DNA of 64,000 nt from Vreelandella lutescens. GTDB taxonomy: Bacteria; Pseudomonadota; Gammaproteobacteria; Pseudomonadales; Halomonadaceae. Position numbers and translations under genes: made by a program. Shown one piece after another: positions 28,926 through 36,613 of the stretch (positions are counted from its first letter, which is position 1; every line of letters begins with the position of its first letter). The notes beneath the pieces are model-generated. The model was not told where the DNA came from and ran no database searches. It saw nothing but the letters and a program-made list of their open reading frames with translations. Where the stretch lies: contig NZ_BMHM01000002.1 in NCBI RefSeq assembly GCF_014640815.1, positions 496,001 through 560,000 of the forward strand. The letters run 5' to 3'.

Positions 28926-29762
28926 ATGCGCTCAGGTGTTTTATGGCTAATGGCCGGTTTGTCGATGTCGTTTGCAGGCTGCGCAGTGACACAGCCAGAG
29001 TCAAATGAGCCGCCGCCGTTAAGCGAGGCGTCGTTCAATGCCCGTATCCTTGAACTTGAGACGGCTCTTTCCCAGCAGTGTGAGGTTTCCACTGCGTTTA
29101 ATGAGCAGCAGCTTAGCCAGCAACAGGTGCTGACAGCGGATGTTCGTGAAGTGGGCAGCCTGCTGCGTCATTTGCGTCAAGAGGTGGCAAGCTTAGAAGC
29201 CCGTGGCGAAGAGCCTGTCATTATCCGCGAAGAGTGCCGCGTTGAAACGGCCGTAGACAACAAAACGCTGCTGGGTCGTAGCGAATGGGTTGGTTTGCCT
29301 AGCATTGGGACTTACTTAAAGGCGCGGGTTGACTCCGGTGCCAATACCTCCTCCTTGTCTGCATCCGAAATTACTCGCTTTGAGCGTGATGGCGAAGACT
29401 GGGTGCGCTTCAAGCTGGCCCTGAATGAGGACGATGTGGTCGTTGAGCAGGTTCGTGACGAATGGATTGAAGCCCCCATAGAGCGCCGCGTTAAAATTGT
29501 GCAGGCGTCTGGTGAAGAGTCTCGCCCCGTCATTTCACTGCTTATGACCTTGGGCCCCATTCGTGAAAATGTCGAGTTCACACTCAACGACCGTACACAT
29601 CTGGACTACCCAGTGCTATTAGGCCGTCGTTTTATGTTAGACATTGCCACGATTGACGTCGCTGAAACGTACCTGCACGACCGCCCCGAATTTCCGGGTG
29701 GTGAGCCATCTGAAGAAGCGGCTGAAGATGAAGCGGCCGATCAAGACGATACCGAAGAGTAA
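28926..29762 (+). CDS. Retropepsin-like aspartic protease lipoprotein (PF05618 type)
   Basis: This 278-residue precursor has a lipoprotein signal with Cys19 in SFAGC, a helical, probably coiled-coil stretch (about 40-95), and a C-terminal domain of the family called putative ATP-dependent zinc protease (PF05618). The domain shows LGRSEWVGLPSIGTYLKAR followed by DSGANTSSLSA, with Asp136-Ser-Gly-Ala matching the D-[ST]-G active site of retropepsin-like aspartic proteases. The C-terminus is very acidic. It precedes genes for a 7TM inactive transglutaminase and an ATP-grasp protein, a recurring neighbourhood. AAGGAT precedes the ATG. Confidence 0.86.
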   Translation: MRSGVLWLMAGLSMSFAGCAVTQPESNEPPPLSEASFNARILELETALSQQCEVSTAFNEQQLSQQQVLTADVREVGSLLRHLRQEVASLEARGEEPVIIREECRVETAVDNKTLLGRSEWVGLPSIGTYLKARVDSGANTSSLSASEITRFERDGEDWVRFKLALNEDDVVVEQVRDEWIEAPIERRVKIVQASGEESRPVISLLMTLGPIRENVEFTLNDRTHLDYPVLLGRRFMLDIATIDVAETYLHDRPEFPGGEPSEEAAEDEAADQDDTEE

Positions 29763-29800
29763 CAACACTCCCCTGCCGCTTTACGCTGAAAGGAATCACC

Positions 29801-31324
29801 ATGTCACGGTTGCCATTTTATTTTATCGTTGGATTGCTGCTGCTGGTAGGCATTGTCGCCAGTGTGCATCGCCATGTGCAGTTTGAGATCCCCTGGTTTC
29901 CAGGCGAGCAGCGCCAAGTATGGGAGATTGAAGCCGTCATTAACTTCAATGCCCAAAATGGTCCGGTTCAAGTGGATCTAGCGCTGCCTTCTCATCAGTC
30001 AGGCTTTCGCGTATTGACCGAAAATACCGCCTCTTCTGGCTATGGGTTGGCCTACCAAGCAGACGAATTGGGACGTCAGGCGCAGTGGACCATTCGTGAA
30101 GCCGCAGGCAGCCAGCAGCTCTATTACTCCGTTCAGATGCTGGTCTCGCCTGATTCACGCGCTCCCATACAAACGCCGCCTGGCATTCCTTCCGTTACCC
30201 CTTGGGAAAGCCCCTACGACACGGCGGCCAGCCAGCTGATCGATCGTGCCTGGGACCGCAGCGCCAATAACGCGACATTCGCCCGTGAGCTCATCCTGGA
30301 TATCAATGGAGAGCGCCAGGGGGAAAATGCACGACTGCTTCTCACACAGATGCAGCCATCGGCGCTCATCGTGCGCTTGCTCAACCAAGCAGGCGTGCAA
30401 GCAAGGGAAGTCAGTGGACTGTTGCTGGAGGATGGGCGTCGCCGTCAAACCTTGAGCAGTTGGATTCAGGTGTTTGATCAAACAGCTGAAGAGTGGGCCT
30501 TATTTAACCCCGCAACCGGTGAGCAAGGGCAACCTGACAACCTACTGCTGTGGGAAACGGGCGGTCGTGCGGTGTTGGAAGTACAAGGCGGCACTAACTC
30601 GCGTGTTTCCTTCTCGATGCTAACGCACTACCAGCCAGCTTCTGCAGCCGTGCGTAACCACTACTCTGAAGATACGCTGCTGAACTTCTCAATTCACAGC
30701 CTACCACTCGAAGAGCAGGCGCTGTTCCAGACGATTCTATTGATCCCCATCGGCGCACTGGTGGTGGTATTCCTGCGGGTGCTCGTCGGGGTCAAAACGT
30801 CGGGTACCTTTATGCCTGTCCTCATTGCTCTGGCGTTTATTCAAACCACCCTGCTCACCGGTTTGATTGGCTTCCTGCTTATCGTCGCGGTCGGCTTAAT
30901 TATCCGTAACTACCTTTCGTACCTTAATTTGCTCTTAGTGGCTAGGGTTTCGGCGGTCATTATTACGGTTATTGCGATTATCTCGATCTTTACCGTGCTG
31001 GCCTATCGCATGGGCTTGAGTGCGGGTCTGACGGTTACTTTCTTCCCGATGATTATCCTAGCGTGGACCATTGAGCGGATGTCGATTCTATGGGAAGAAG
31101 AAGGTCCAAAACAGGTATTGATTCAAGGCGGTGGTAGCCTGCTAACAGCGGTGCTAGCGTTCCTTGCGATGAATAACCCCTGGGTGCGTCATATCACCTT
31201 CAACTTCCTGGGTGTTCAGCTTATTTTGATGGCCTTCATTCTGTTACTGGGTAACTACACGGGCTACCGCCTGCTGGAACTTCGCCGTTTCAAACCCATT
31301 ACTGAAGATGAGAAGCCTTCATGA
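29801..31324 (+). CDS. Inactive transglutaminase-like protein with 7 TM helices
   Basis: This 507-residue inner-membrane protein has an N-terminal membrane helix (about 4-22), a periplasmic domain of about 270 residues related to inactive transglutaminases (PF14400), and a C-terminal bundle of about seven membrane helices (about 310-495, PF14402). The periplasmic part lacks a recognisable Cys-His-Asp triad, consistent with an inactive fold that binds rather than cuts. AAAGGAA precedes the ATG. Its stop overlaps the next start by four bases (ATGA), so the two are translationally coupled. The function is not established. Confidence 0.85.
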   Translation: MSRLPFYFIVGLLLLVGIVASVHRHVQFEIPWFPGEQRQVWEIEAVINFNAQNGPVQVDLALPSHQSGFRVLTENTASSGYGLAYQADELGRQAQWTIREAAGSQQLYYSVQMLVSPDSRAPIQTPPGIPSVTPWESPYDTAASQLIDRAWDRSANNATFARELILDINGERQGENARLLLTQMQPSALIVRLLNQAGVQAREVSGLLLEDGRRRQTLSSWIQVFDQTAEEWALFNPATGEQGQPDNLLLWETGGRAVLEVQGGTNSRVSFSMLTHYQPASAAVRNHYSEDTLLNFSIHSLPLEEQALFQTILLIPIGALVVVFLRVLVGVKTSGTFMPVLIALAFIQTTLLTGLIGFLLIVAVGLIIRNYLSYLNLLLVARVSAVIITVIAIISIFTVLAYRMGLSAGLTVTFFPMIILAWTIERMSILWEEEGPKQVLIQGGGSLLTAVLAFLAMNNPWVRHITFNFLGVQLILMAFILLLGNYTGYRLLELRRFKPITEDEKPS

Positions 31325-32319
31325 GCTGGTTAAAAAATTGGACCTGGCCGACTCGCCTTCGGGATAAGGGTATTGTGGGCATGAACCGGCGTAATATTCG
31401 CTACATTGGCCGGTACAATGCCCGTCGGTTATACCCGCTGGTGGACGATAAGCTCAAAACGAAACTACTGGCCCAGCAGTACGGTATTACCACGCCAGAG
31501 CTTATTGGTACGGTGACCACGCAGTTTGGCGTCAAGCATATGAGTGAGATGCTTATCGGCCACCATGGCTTTGTGGTCAAACCAGCGAAAGGAAGTGGCG
31601 GCAAGGGTATTCTGGTCATCGAAAAGGTCGAAAACGGCCTTTTCTATAAGCCCAGCGGGGCGAGCCTCACGATGGAAGATATTGAGCGCCACGTCTCAAA
31701 TCTTCTTTCGGGCCTCTATTCGCTCGGTGGCTCGCCTGATGTAGCGGTCATTGAAACGCTGATTAACTTCGATGAAAGCCTGCTGGAGTACACCTACGAG
31801 GGTGTGCCCGACATTCGTGTGATCGTCTTCAAGGGCTACCCCGTGATGGCCATGATGCGCCTGTCCACAGCGGCTTCTGATGGTAAAGCCAACCTTCACC
31901 AAGGTGCCGTGGGGGTGGGTTTGAATATCGCCACCGGTGCAGCCCTGCGCGGCGTTCAATTCGACCGCCCTTGCTACAGCCATCCGGATACCGGCCATGA
32001 CTTGGCAAGCCTTGTCGTCCCTCAATGGGAAACGCTGCTTCACCTAGCCGCTGGGTGCTATGAAATGACGGGCCTGGGCTATCTGGGTACCGACATGGTG
32101 CTGGATCGCAAACATGGCCCTATGCTGCTGGAGCTCAACGCTCGCCCCGGCTTGGCGATCCAAATGACCAATGGTGAGGGATTGCGGCGCCGGCTTGATT
32201 TGATTGAGCGTCAGCCGGATAACGTCCCGGTGGCGAAGCGCGTTGCCTTTGCCCAACATCACTTTGCGCGTAAGAGTGAGCTGACCGATACGCCTGACAC
32301 CCCTTCGGCAACGGCGTAG
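31321..32319 (+). CDS. ATP-grasp alpha-L-glutamate ligase-like protein
   Basis: This 332-residue cytosolic protein belongs to the ATP-grasp families related to RimK and the sugar-transfer-associated group (PF14397). It has the nucleotide-binding GFVVKPAKGSGGKGILVIE at about 81-99 and the metal-binding MLLELNARPGLAIQM at about 268-282. Members are thought to join an amino acid or similar carboxylate to an amine, but the substrate is unknown. It is the third gene of the retropepsin-7TM-ATP-grasp module and overlaps the 7TM gene by four bases, which supports joint action in one envelope pathway. Confidence 0.85.
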   Translation: MSWLKNWTWPTRLRDKGIVGMNRRNIRYIGRYNARRLYPLVDDKLKTKLLAQQYGITTPELIGTVTTQFGVKHMSEMLIGHHGFVVKPAKGSGGKGILVIEKVENGLFYKPSGASLTMEDIERHVSNLLSGLYSLGGSPDVAVIETLINFDESLLEYTYEGVPDIRVIVFKGYPVMAMMRLSTAASDGKANLHQGAVGVGLNIATGAALRGVQFDRPCYSHPDTGHDLASLVVPQWETLLHLAAGCYEMTGLGYLGTDMVLDRKHGPMLLELNARPGLAIQMTNGEGLRRRLDLIERQPDNVPVAKRVAFAQHHFARKSELTDTPDTPSATA

Positions 32320-32350
32320 ACTACACGCGAGACGTTCAACGAGTGACCTA

Positions 32351-32800
32351 ATGACTGAAGCGAATACGCTATTGCAGCAAGCAGAATCTCAGTGCCATAC
32401 GCGCGGTGTACGGTTCACTCCGATACGTCGACGTGTGCTGGAGCTTATCGCTGAAAACGGCGGCGGGCTGAAAGCGTATGATCTGCTGGATCAGCTCTCC
32501 ACAGAGCATGCGGCTGCGCGCCCACCCACAGTTTATCGCGCACTGGAGTTTCTGATTGAGCAGGGGCTAGTGCATCGTATTGAGTCGCAAAATGCCTATG
32601 TGGCCTGCGCCTGCCCTGAGCATACCCACGGCTTCCAGCTTTTAATCTGTCGCCACTGTGGTTATGTGGAAGAGCTGCATCTTGATGAAATTAGCGACCA
32701 ACTGGCTGCCCTTGCACAGCGTCAAGGCTTTAACGTTGAGCGCCAAACTATTGAGCTGCAAGGCTTATGCCAAGCATGTCGGCCAGGGAGTAATGTCTAA
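32351..32800 (+). CDS. Fur-family regulator, Zur-like
   Basis: This 149-residue repressor has an N-terminal winged helix ([18 protein letters not shown] to [17 protein letters not shown], about 23-74) and a C-terminal metal-binding domain. Structural zinc cysteines occur as two pairs, Cys100-x2-Cys103 and Cys140-x2-Cys143. The [20 protein letters not shown] region is closer to Zur than Fur, so zinc-responsive control is likely. Its TAA shares a base with the ATG of the hisI gene (TAATG). No znuABC genes are in the window, and I see no obvious Zur box just upstream. Confidence 0.85.
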   Translation: MTEANTLLQQAESQCHTRGVRFTPIRRRVLELIAENGGGLKAYDLLDQLSTEHAAARPPTVYRALEFLIEQGLVHRIESQNAYVACACPEHTHGFQLLICRHCGYVEELHLDEISDQLAALAQRQGFNVERQTIELQGLCQACRPGSNV

Positions 32801-33273
32801 TGTCCCCTTTTGACCAACTTGAACCGACTGCTCTTTTTAAAGCGCTGGAATCAGCGAAGCCCACTGACGCACTGCCCGAGTTATCTGCATTACTCGATGC
32901 CGTACGCTTCAATGCTGATGGTCTTATTCCCGCGATTGCCCAGCAGCACGACACGGGCGAAGTGTTAATGATGGCGTGGATGAACCGAGAAGCGCTGGAA
33001 GAGACATTGCGCACACAGCAGGTCTGTTACTTCTCACGTTCTCGTCAAAAACTATGGCGCAAAGGGGAAACTTCCGGCCAGCAGCAGAAGCTCAAAAGCG
33101 CCGCCCTGGACTGTGACGGCGATACATTGCTGGTTCAAGTTGAACAAACCGGGCCAGCGTGCCATACCGGACGTCGCAGCTGCTTTTATGTATCACTGAG
33201 TACAGAACCCCCAGCGATTACCAGTGAGCCATTGATTGACCCGAAAACGTTATACGGTAAGAAGTCACCTTGA
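32800..33273 (+). CDS. hisI: Phosphoribosyl-AMP cyclohydrolase HisI (monofunctional)
   Basis: HisI opens the purine ring of phosphoribosyl-AMP, the third step of histidine synthesis. The 157-residue protein has [14 protein letters not shown] and [17 protein letters not shown], metal-binding Asp104, Asp106 and Asp108 in DCDGD, and Cys105, Cys121 and Cys128 (CHTGRRSCF), the zinc ligand set of the family. It has no HisE domain. An N-terminal extension of about 35 residues precedes the conserved core. It lies between a zur-like gene and yidD, not in a his operon, so it may be a second, zinc-linked copy; whether another hisI exists cannot be seen here. Confidence 0.88.
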   Translation: MSPFDQLEPTALFKALESAKPTDALPELSALLDAVRFNADGLIPAIAQQHDTGEVLMMAWMNREALEETLRTQQVCYFSRSRQKLWRKGETSGQQQKLKSAALDCDGDTLLVQVEQTGPACHTGRRSCFYVSLSTEPPAITSEPLIDPKTLYGKKSP

Positions 33274-33599
33274 AAACTTGGCTGATGGCCGTCAAGCAGT
33301 GCTGTCGTAAACTGCTCGCGGTACTTATGATAGGTTGCATACGCGTTTATCAATATACCATCAGCCCAATATTAGGCCCCCGCTGTCGGTTTTGGCCTAG
33401 TTGCTCTGCTTATACCATTGAAGCTATCCAGGTACATGGGCCGTTTAAAGGCGGCTGGATGGCGGCTAAGCGTATTATCAAATGCCACCCGGGCAATCCG
33501 GGCGGCATGGATCCTGTACCAGGAGGCAGAAGCGAACAGTTATGCCGTGAAGATAAAGACGACTCCTCTGACCGCTGCCGCTCTTCCTGCCATCACTAA
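33270..33599 (+). CDS. yidD: Membrane protein insertion efficiency factor YidD, with Cys/His-rich tail
   Basis: YidD is a small membrane-associated protein that assists YidC-dependent insertion. The 109-residue product has the diagnostic core [30 protein letters not shown] and [13 protein letters not shown] with its conserved cysteines. It starts at TTG at 33270, overlapping the hisI stop; an ATG at 33285 is the alternative. yidD normally sits in rpmH-rnpA-yidD-yidC, but here it is downstream of zur-hisI. The tail after the core is unusual, ending DRCRSSCHH with three Cys and two His in the last 18 residues. Confidence 0.88.
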   Translation: MKTWLMAVKQCCRKLLAVLMIGCIRVYQYTISPILGPRCRFWPSCSAYTIEAIQVHGPFKGGWMAAKRIIKCHPGNPGGMDPVPGGRSEQLCREDKDDSSDRCRSSCHH

Positions 33600-33611
33600 T
33601 CAAATCTATAT

Positions 33612-34031
33612 CTAGCTATCTGATTTAGCCACCTGATAAATACGCTCTAGCATGGCATGCAAGCCATTGCTGCGTGTGGGCGATAAGTGCTTATCAAGCC
33701 CCAGGTCTTGTAAAAAGTGAGGCTCTGTACGGGTGATCTCTGCCGCGGTACGTTCGCTGTATATACGCAGCAGGACAGCAATCAAACCTGACACAATCGC
33801 GGCATCCGATTTTGCTTTGAACACCAAGCGCCCTGCCTGCTCTTCATGGCACATCCATACATTGGACTGACAGCCCTGGATTTTATACTCATCGGTTAGC
33901 CGCTCAGCGGGAAAGTCAGGCAGCTGTTTACCCATATCGATAATGTATTGATAGCGATCCATCCAGTTATCAAACATTTCAAACTCTTCAACCAGCTCCT
34001 GTTGGGCTAGCTCTGCGCCTGAAGTTGCCAT
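33612..34031 (-). CDS. sufE: Cysteine desulfuration protein SufE family
   Basis: SufE/CsdE proteins accept persulfide sulfur from a cysteine desulfurase for Fe-S cluster assembly. The 139-residue protein has the sulfur-accepting Cys54 in YKIQGCQSNVWM and the conserved C-terminal LSPTRSNGLHAMLERI. AAGGAT precedes the ATG on the minus strand. The gene stands alone, convergent with yidD, with no suf or csd partner adjacent, so SufE and CsdE roles cannot be told apart from context. Confidence 0.92.
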   Translation of the reverse strand: MATSGAELAQQELVEEFEMFDNWMDRYQYIIDMGKQLPDFPAERLTDEYKIQGCQSNVWMCHEEQAGRLVFKAKSDAAIVSGLIAVLLRIYSERTAAEITRTEPHFLQDLGLDKHLSPTRSNGLHAMLERIYQVAKSDS

Positions 34032-34068
34032 GGCGTATCCTTTGGGTTAATGAGTCACGGTCTGGGCA

Positions 34069-35313
34069 TTATAACGTTTCGGGTGCCGCTTTTGGGGGTG
34101 TTTTCAATCGATGGCGCTGTTGCTCTCGGTGCCACTCATCGGCTTCTGTGTGCAAGTAACGGTTAGTGGTATCCAGCTTGGTATGGCGAGCGCTTTCAGC
34201 TAAGTAGCGCAGGCTAACGCCAGACTGGGCCTGATGCGTAATCGCCGTATGCCGCAGCCAGTGCGGCGTTGCGCGGCGCAGGGCGTCCACATACGCAGGC
34301 TTGCCGCCCTCCTCTTCTAGCGCATTAGCCGCCTTGGCAAAGGTCTCCTTGATGAGGCGATAGAGCTGGTTATCGCTAATAGCGCGCCGCTTATCCAGCG
34401 CTCGGATCACGGGCGTAGGCTCGCTGTACGCCGGTAACGGCTGCAGGCCCAGTGTGCTTCGCCACGCTTTGAGATATAACAGCATGTCGTCAGGCACTGG
34501 AATGCGCGCTTGCTTGCTCCCCTTGCCCACCACGCTCCACCACCAGCGCCCCTCCTGCTCGTGAAAATCGTCCATTTGTGCGTTGGCCATTTCGCTGATG
34601 CGGGGAGCCAGCAGGTACGCAAAGCTAAAAATAAAGCGCCGACGGGCACTTTCATACACGTGGCGCTCATCGTGACTGCTCAGGGGTTGGTTCAGCCACT
34701 GCCAAAACCAATGCCACAGTGGCTGCTCCAGATACCGCTCGATGGTCTGCGACTGATTATTGAGTCGTCGCGCTTTGTCGCGCATCAGCATAAAGGGGTT
34801 GTGCCCTACCCAGCCCGCCTCGACCAACCAACTGAAAAGCCCCTGCAGAATAATCATGCTCTGCCGCCGACTAGCGGGTGAAAGTCCGCTTCTGAAGGGT
34901 CGCCACTCAGGATGCTCTCTCGGTTTTGATGGGCCCACCCACTGCGAACGCGGCTGAGGGTCCTGTAGAAACGTCTCAAACTGGCGTAACACCTCACGGT
35001 TCATATCATGTAAGCCGAGCCCTTGGCTGCCTAGCCAAAGCAGCAGCCGCTCGGCCTCTCGCCGGTAGCTCTTAAGCGTTTGTGGGCTATCGCGATACTC
35101 CACAAGCCACATCGATACTGCTTGGTGATCACTATTTGCTTCAATGCGGGCCGCATGGCTACGCACTCCTGACCCAACCTCCATTTTGCCAACGGCCTGG
35201 TTGCTAAGCGCAGCCACGTCTGTAGGCACGCCGATGTGACGCTCGGCGTTCAGGCCATCATCTCGATGCATGGTTAACGCATATGAGGTCGGTATCGAGG
35301 ATTTATCTGGCAT
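34069..35313 (-). CDS. Tyrosine recombinase (site-specific integrase)
   Basis: This 414-residue phage-integrase-family recombinase keeps the full catalytic set: Arg238 in LLAPRISEM, Lys264 in VGKGSKQ, His351 and Arg354 in PHWLRHTAI, His377 in SARHTKL and nucleophile Tyr386 in TNRYLH. A SAM-like core-binding domain (about 62-175) precedes the catalytic half. It is divergent from a KfrA-like gene across a 197-base AT-rich gap holding a long inverted repeat. No other phage, plasmid or transposon genes are nearby, so it looks like a stable two-gene unit and not a prophage end. The start at 35313 lacks a strong ribosome site. Confidence 0.88.
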   Translation of the reverse strand: MPDKSSIPTSYALTMHRDDGLNAERHIGVPTDVAALSNQAVGKMEVGSGVRSHAARIEANSDHQAVSMWLVEYRDSPQTLKSYRREAERLLLWLGSQGLGLHDMNREVLRQFETFLQDPQPRSQWVGPSKPREHPEWRPFRSGLSPASRRQSMIILQGLFSWLVEAGWVGHNPFMLMRDKARRLNNQSQTIERYLEQPLWHWFWQWLNQPLSSHDERHVYESARRRFIFSFAYLLAPRISEMANAQMDDFHEQEGRWWWSVVGKGSKQARIPVPDDMLLYLKAWRSTLGLQPLPAYSEPTPVIRALDKRRAISDNQLYRLIKETFAKAANALEEEGGKPAYVDALRRATPHWLRHTAITHQAQSGVSLRYLAESARHTKLDTTNRYLHTEADEWHREQQRHRLKTPPKAAPETL

Positions 35314-35368
35314 AGCTGTGCCCTATCGCGTCTTTTTAATTCAATGGCTTAAGTGTGACGCTACGGCT

Positions 35369-35408
35369 CATAAAATTCAAGATAATAGGGGTAATCTTGA
35401 ATTTTATG
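35369..35408. repeat. Perfect 15-bp inverted repeat with 10-bp spacer
   Basis: CATAAAATTCAAGAT at 35369-35383 and its exact reverse complement ATCTTGAATTTTATG at 35394-35408 flank the spacer AATAGGGGTA. It sits between the divergent recombinase and KfrA-like genes. Thirty paired bases without a mismatch suggest a binding site for a dimer: either an operator for KfrA or the core/arm site of the recombinase. A TTACGTAA palindrome lies about 30 bases to the right at 35440-35447. Confidence 0.85.
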
Positions 35409-35510
35409 TTAGTTTGATAAATATTATTACGTTTTACATATTACGTAATTATTGTGTTTTTCAAGAATAACATCGACAATACCTCTCTTCATTAGGCTAG
35501 GACGGTGATC

Positions 35511-36554
35511 ATGGCGCGCAGTGGCATTCAATACAGTGATGTTCAGCAAGCAATCGATACGCTGCTTGCTCGCGGAGACACGCCCAGCGTGCAGCGCATT
35601 CGTGAAGTGCTGGGCACAGGAAGCTTTACAACGATCAGCGAGCACTTTCGCTTATGGCGCACTGAGCGTGAGCACAACCGTGATGTACCGCCCCCCAAAG
35701 GCGTGCCTGAAGTGGTCGTTAATGTCGCTAGCGAGCTGTGGCGAGAGGCTCAAGAAGTCGCCAATCAAGCGCTGGTTCACTACCGTGAAGATGCCAACCG
35801 CCAAGTAGAAAGCGCTCAACAGGCAGCCGCCGAGGCGCTACAGCAGACAGCAAACGCCGAACAGCGTGAAAGCGCACTGGCTGCTCACTTTCGCCAAACC
35901 GAGGAGCGTCTTGAAACGCTCAATCGAGAACTGGCAGAGAGCCACGCCAATGAGCGCCACTGGCAGCAGCAAGCTAAAAACCTCCACCAGGAGGCCGCCC
36001 AACACCGACATCAGCTCGACCAAGCACAGCAAGCGTTAAAAGAAGTGCAAACGCATTACACTGAAAAGCTCGAAGAGCTGCAGAAGAGTTGGGAGCAGCG
36101 CTTAACCCAAGAAGAGCAGCGCAATGAGGCATCAGAAGGCAAGTTAATGGCGCTATTGGATACGTTACGACAAGAGCGCGCCCAGGAAGAGAAAGCGTTG
36201 CAGAAACGCCTGCAGCAGTGGGAGCAACGAGCAGACGCGCTGAGCCACGAGCTGAAGCAAAAAAATGACGCTCTTCAGGGTTACCAGCAAGAGTGTAGCT
36301 CGCTCAAACAGCGCACCACCGAGCTTGAGCGCCAAAATAGTGAGCTGCACACACATCGCAGCACGCTAGAAGCGTCGTTAGAGAAAGCGCATCAAGCGCT
36401 GGAAACACAGCAGCAGCAAACGCGAGACAGTGAGCACTGGCAAGAGCAGCTATGGCAGCGCATGGCGTCATTGCAAGCGCAGCTGGCAGAGCTACCTAAT
36501 ACACTAGCCAGCAACAGCGACGAAACGGCTGACACAAAAAAGCCATCCCAATAG
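35511..36554 (+). CDS. KfrA-like DNA-binding coiled-coil protein
   Basis: This 347-residue protein starts with the KfrA N-terminal DNA-binding domain (about 1-55, with GIQYSDVQQAIDTLLARGDTPSVQ and VLGTGSFTTISEHFRLWR-like sequence). Nearly all the rest (about 70-335) is a Gln/Glu/Ala/Leu-rich coiled coil. KfrA proteins were described on IncP plasmids as autoregulated repressors and nucleoid-like organisers. AGGACGGTG precedes the ATG at 35511. It is divergent from the tyrosine recombinase, with the 40-base inverted repeat between them. Its last codons lie inside the terminator of the convergent BCCT gene. Confidence 0.86.
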   Translation: MARSGIQYSDVQQAIDTLLARGDTPSVQRIREVLGTGSFTTISEHFRLWRTEREHNRDVPPPKGVPEVVVNVASELWREAQEVANQALVHYREDANRQVESAQQAAAEALQQTANAEQRESALAAHFRQTEERLETLNRELAESHANERHWQQQAKNLHQEAAQHRHQLDQAQQALKEVQTHYTEKLEELQKSWEQRLTQEEQRNEASEGKLMALLDTLRQERAQEEKALQKRLQQWEQRADALSHELKQKNDALQGYQQECSSLKQRTTELERQNSELHTHRSTLEASLEKAHQALETQQQQTRDSEHWQEQLWQRMASLQAQLAELPNTLASNSDETADTKKPSQ

Positions 36555-36564
36555 TGGGATGGCT
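36536..36564 (-). terminator. Terminator of the BCCT gene, overlapping the end of kfrA
   Basis: On the minus strand AGCCATCCCA and TGGGATGGCT form a 10-bp stem with a 4-base loop followed by six T. It lies about 50 bases after the BCCT stop codon. The kfrA stop codon (36552-36554) falls in the loop, so the same bases encode the KfrA C-terminus and terminate the opposing transcript. Confidence 0.85.
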
Positions 36565-36613
36565 ACTCAGTATGCAGGATTCAGAAGCTATACAGGCAGG
36601 CTATGTATACAGG

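Noticed and set aside
34069-36554. Prophage or integrative element
   Set aside because: Apart from the recombinase and KfrA-like gene there are no mobile genes, no tRNA target and no flanking direct repeats that I can see.
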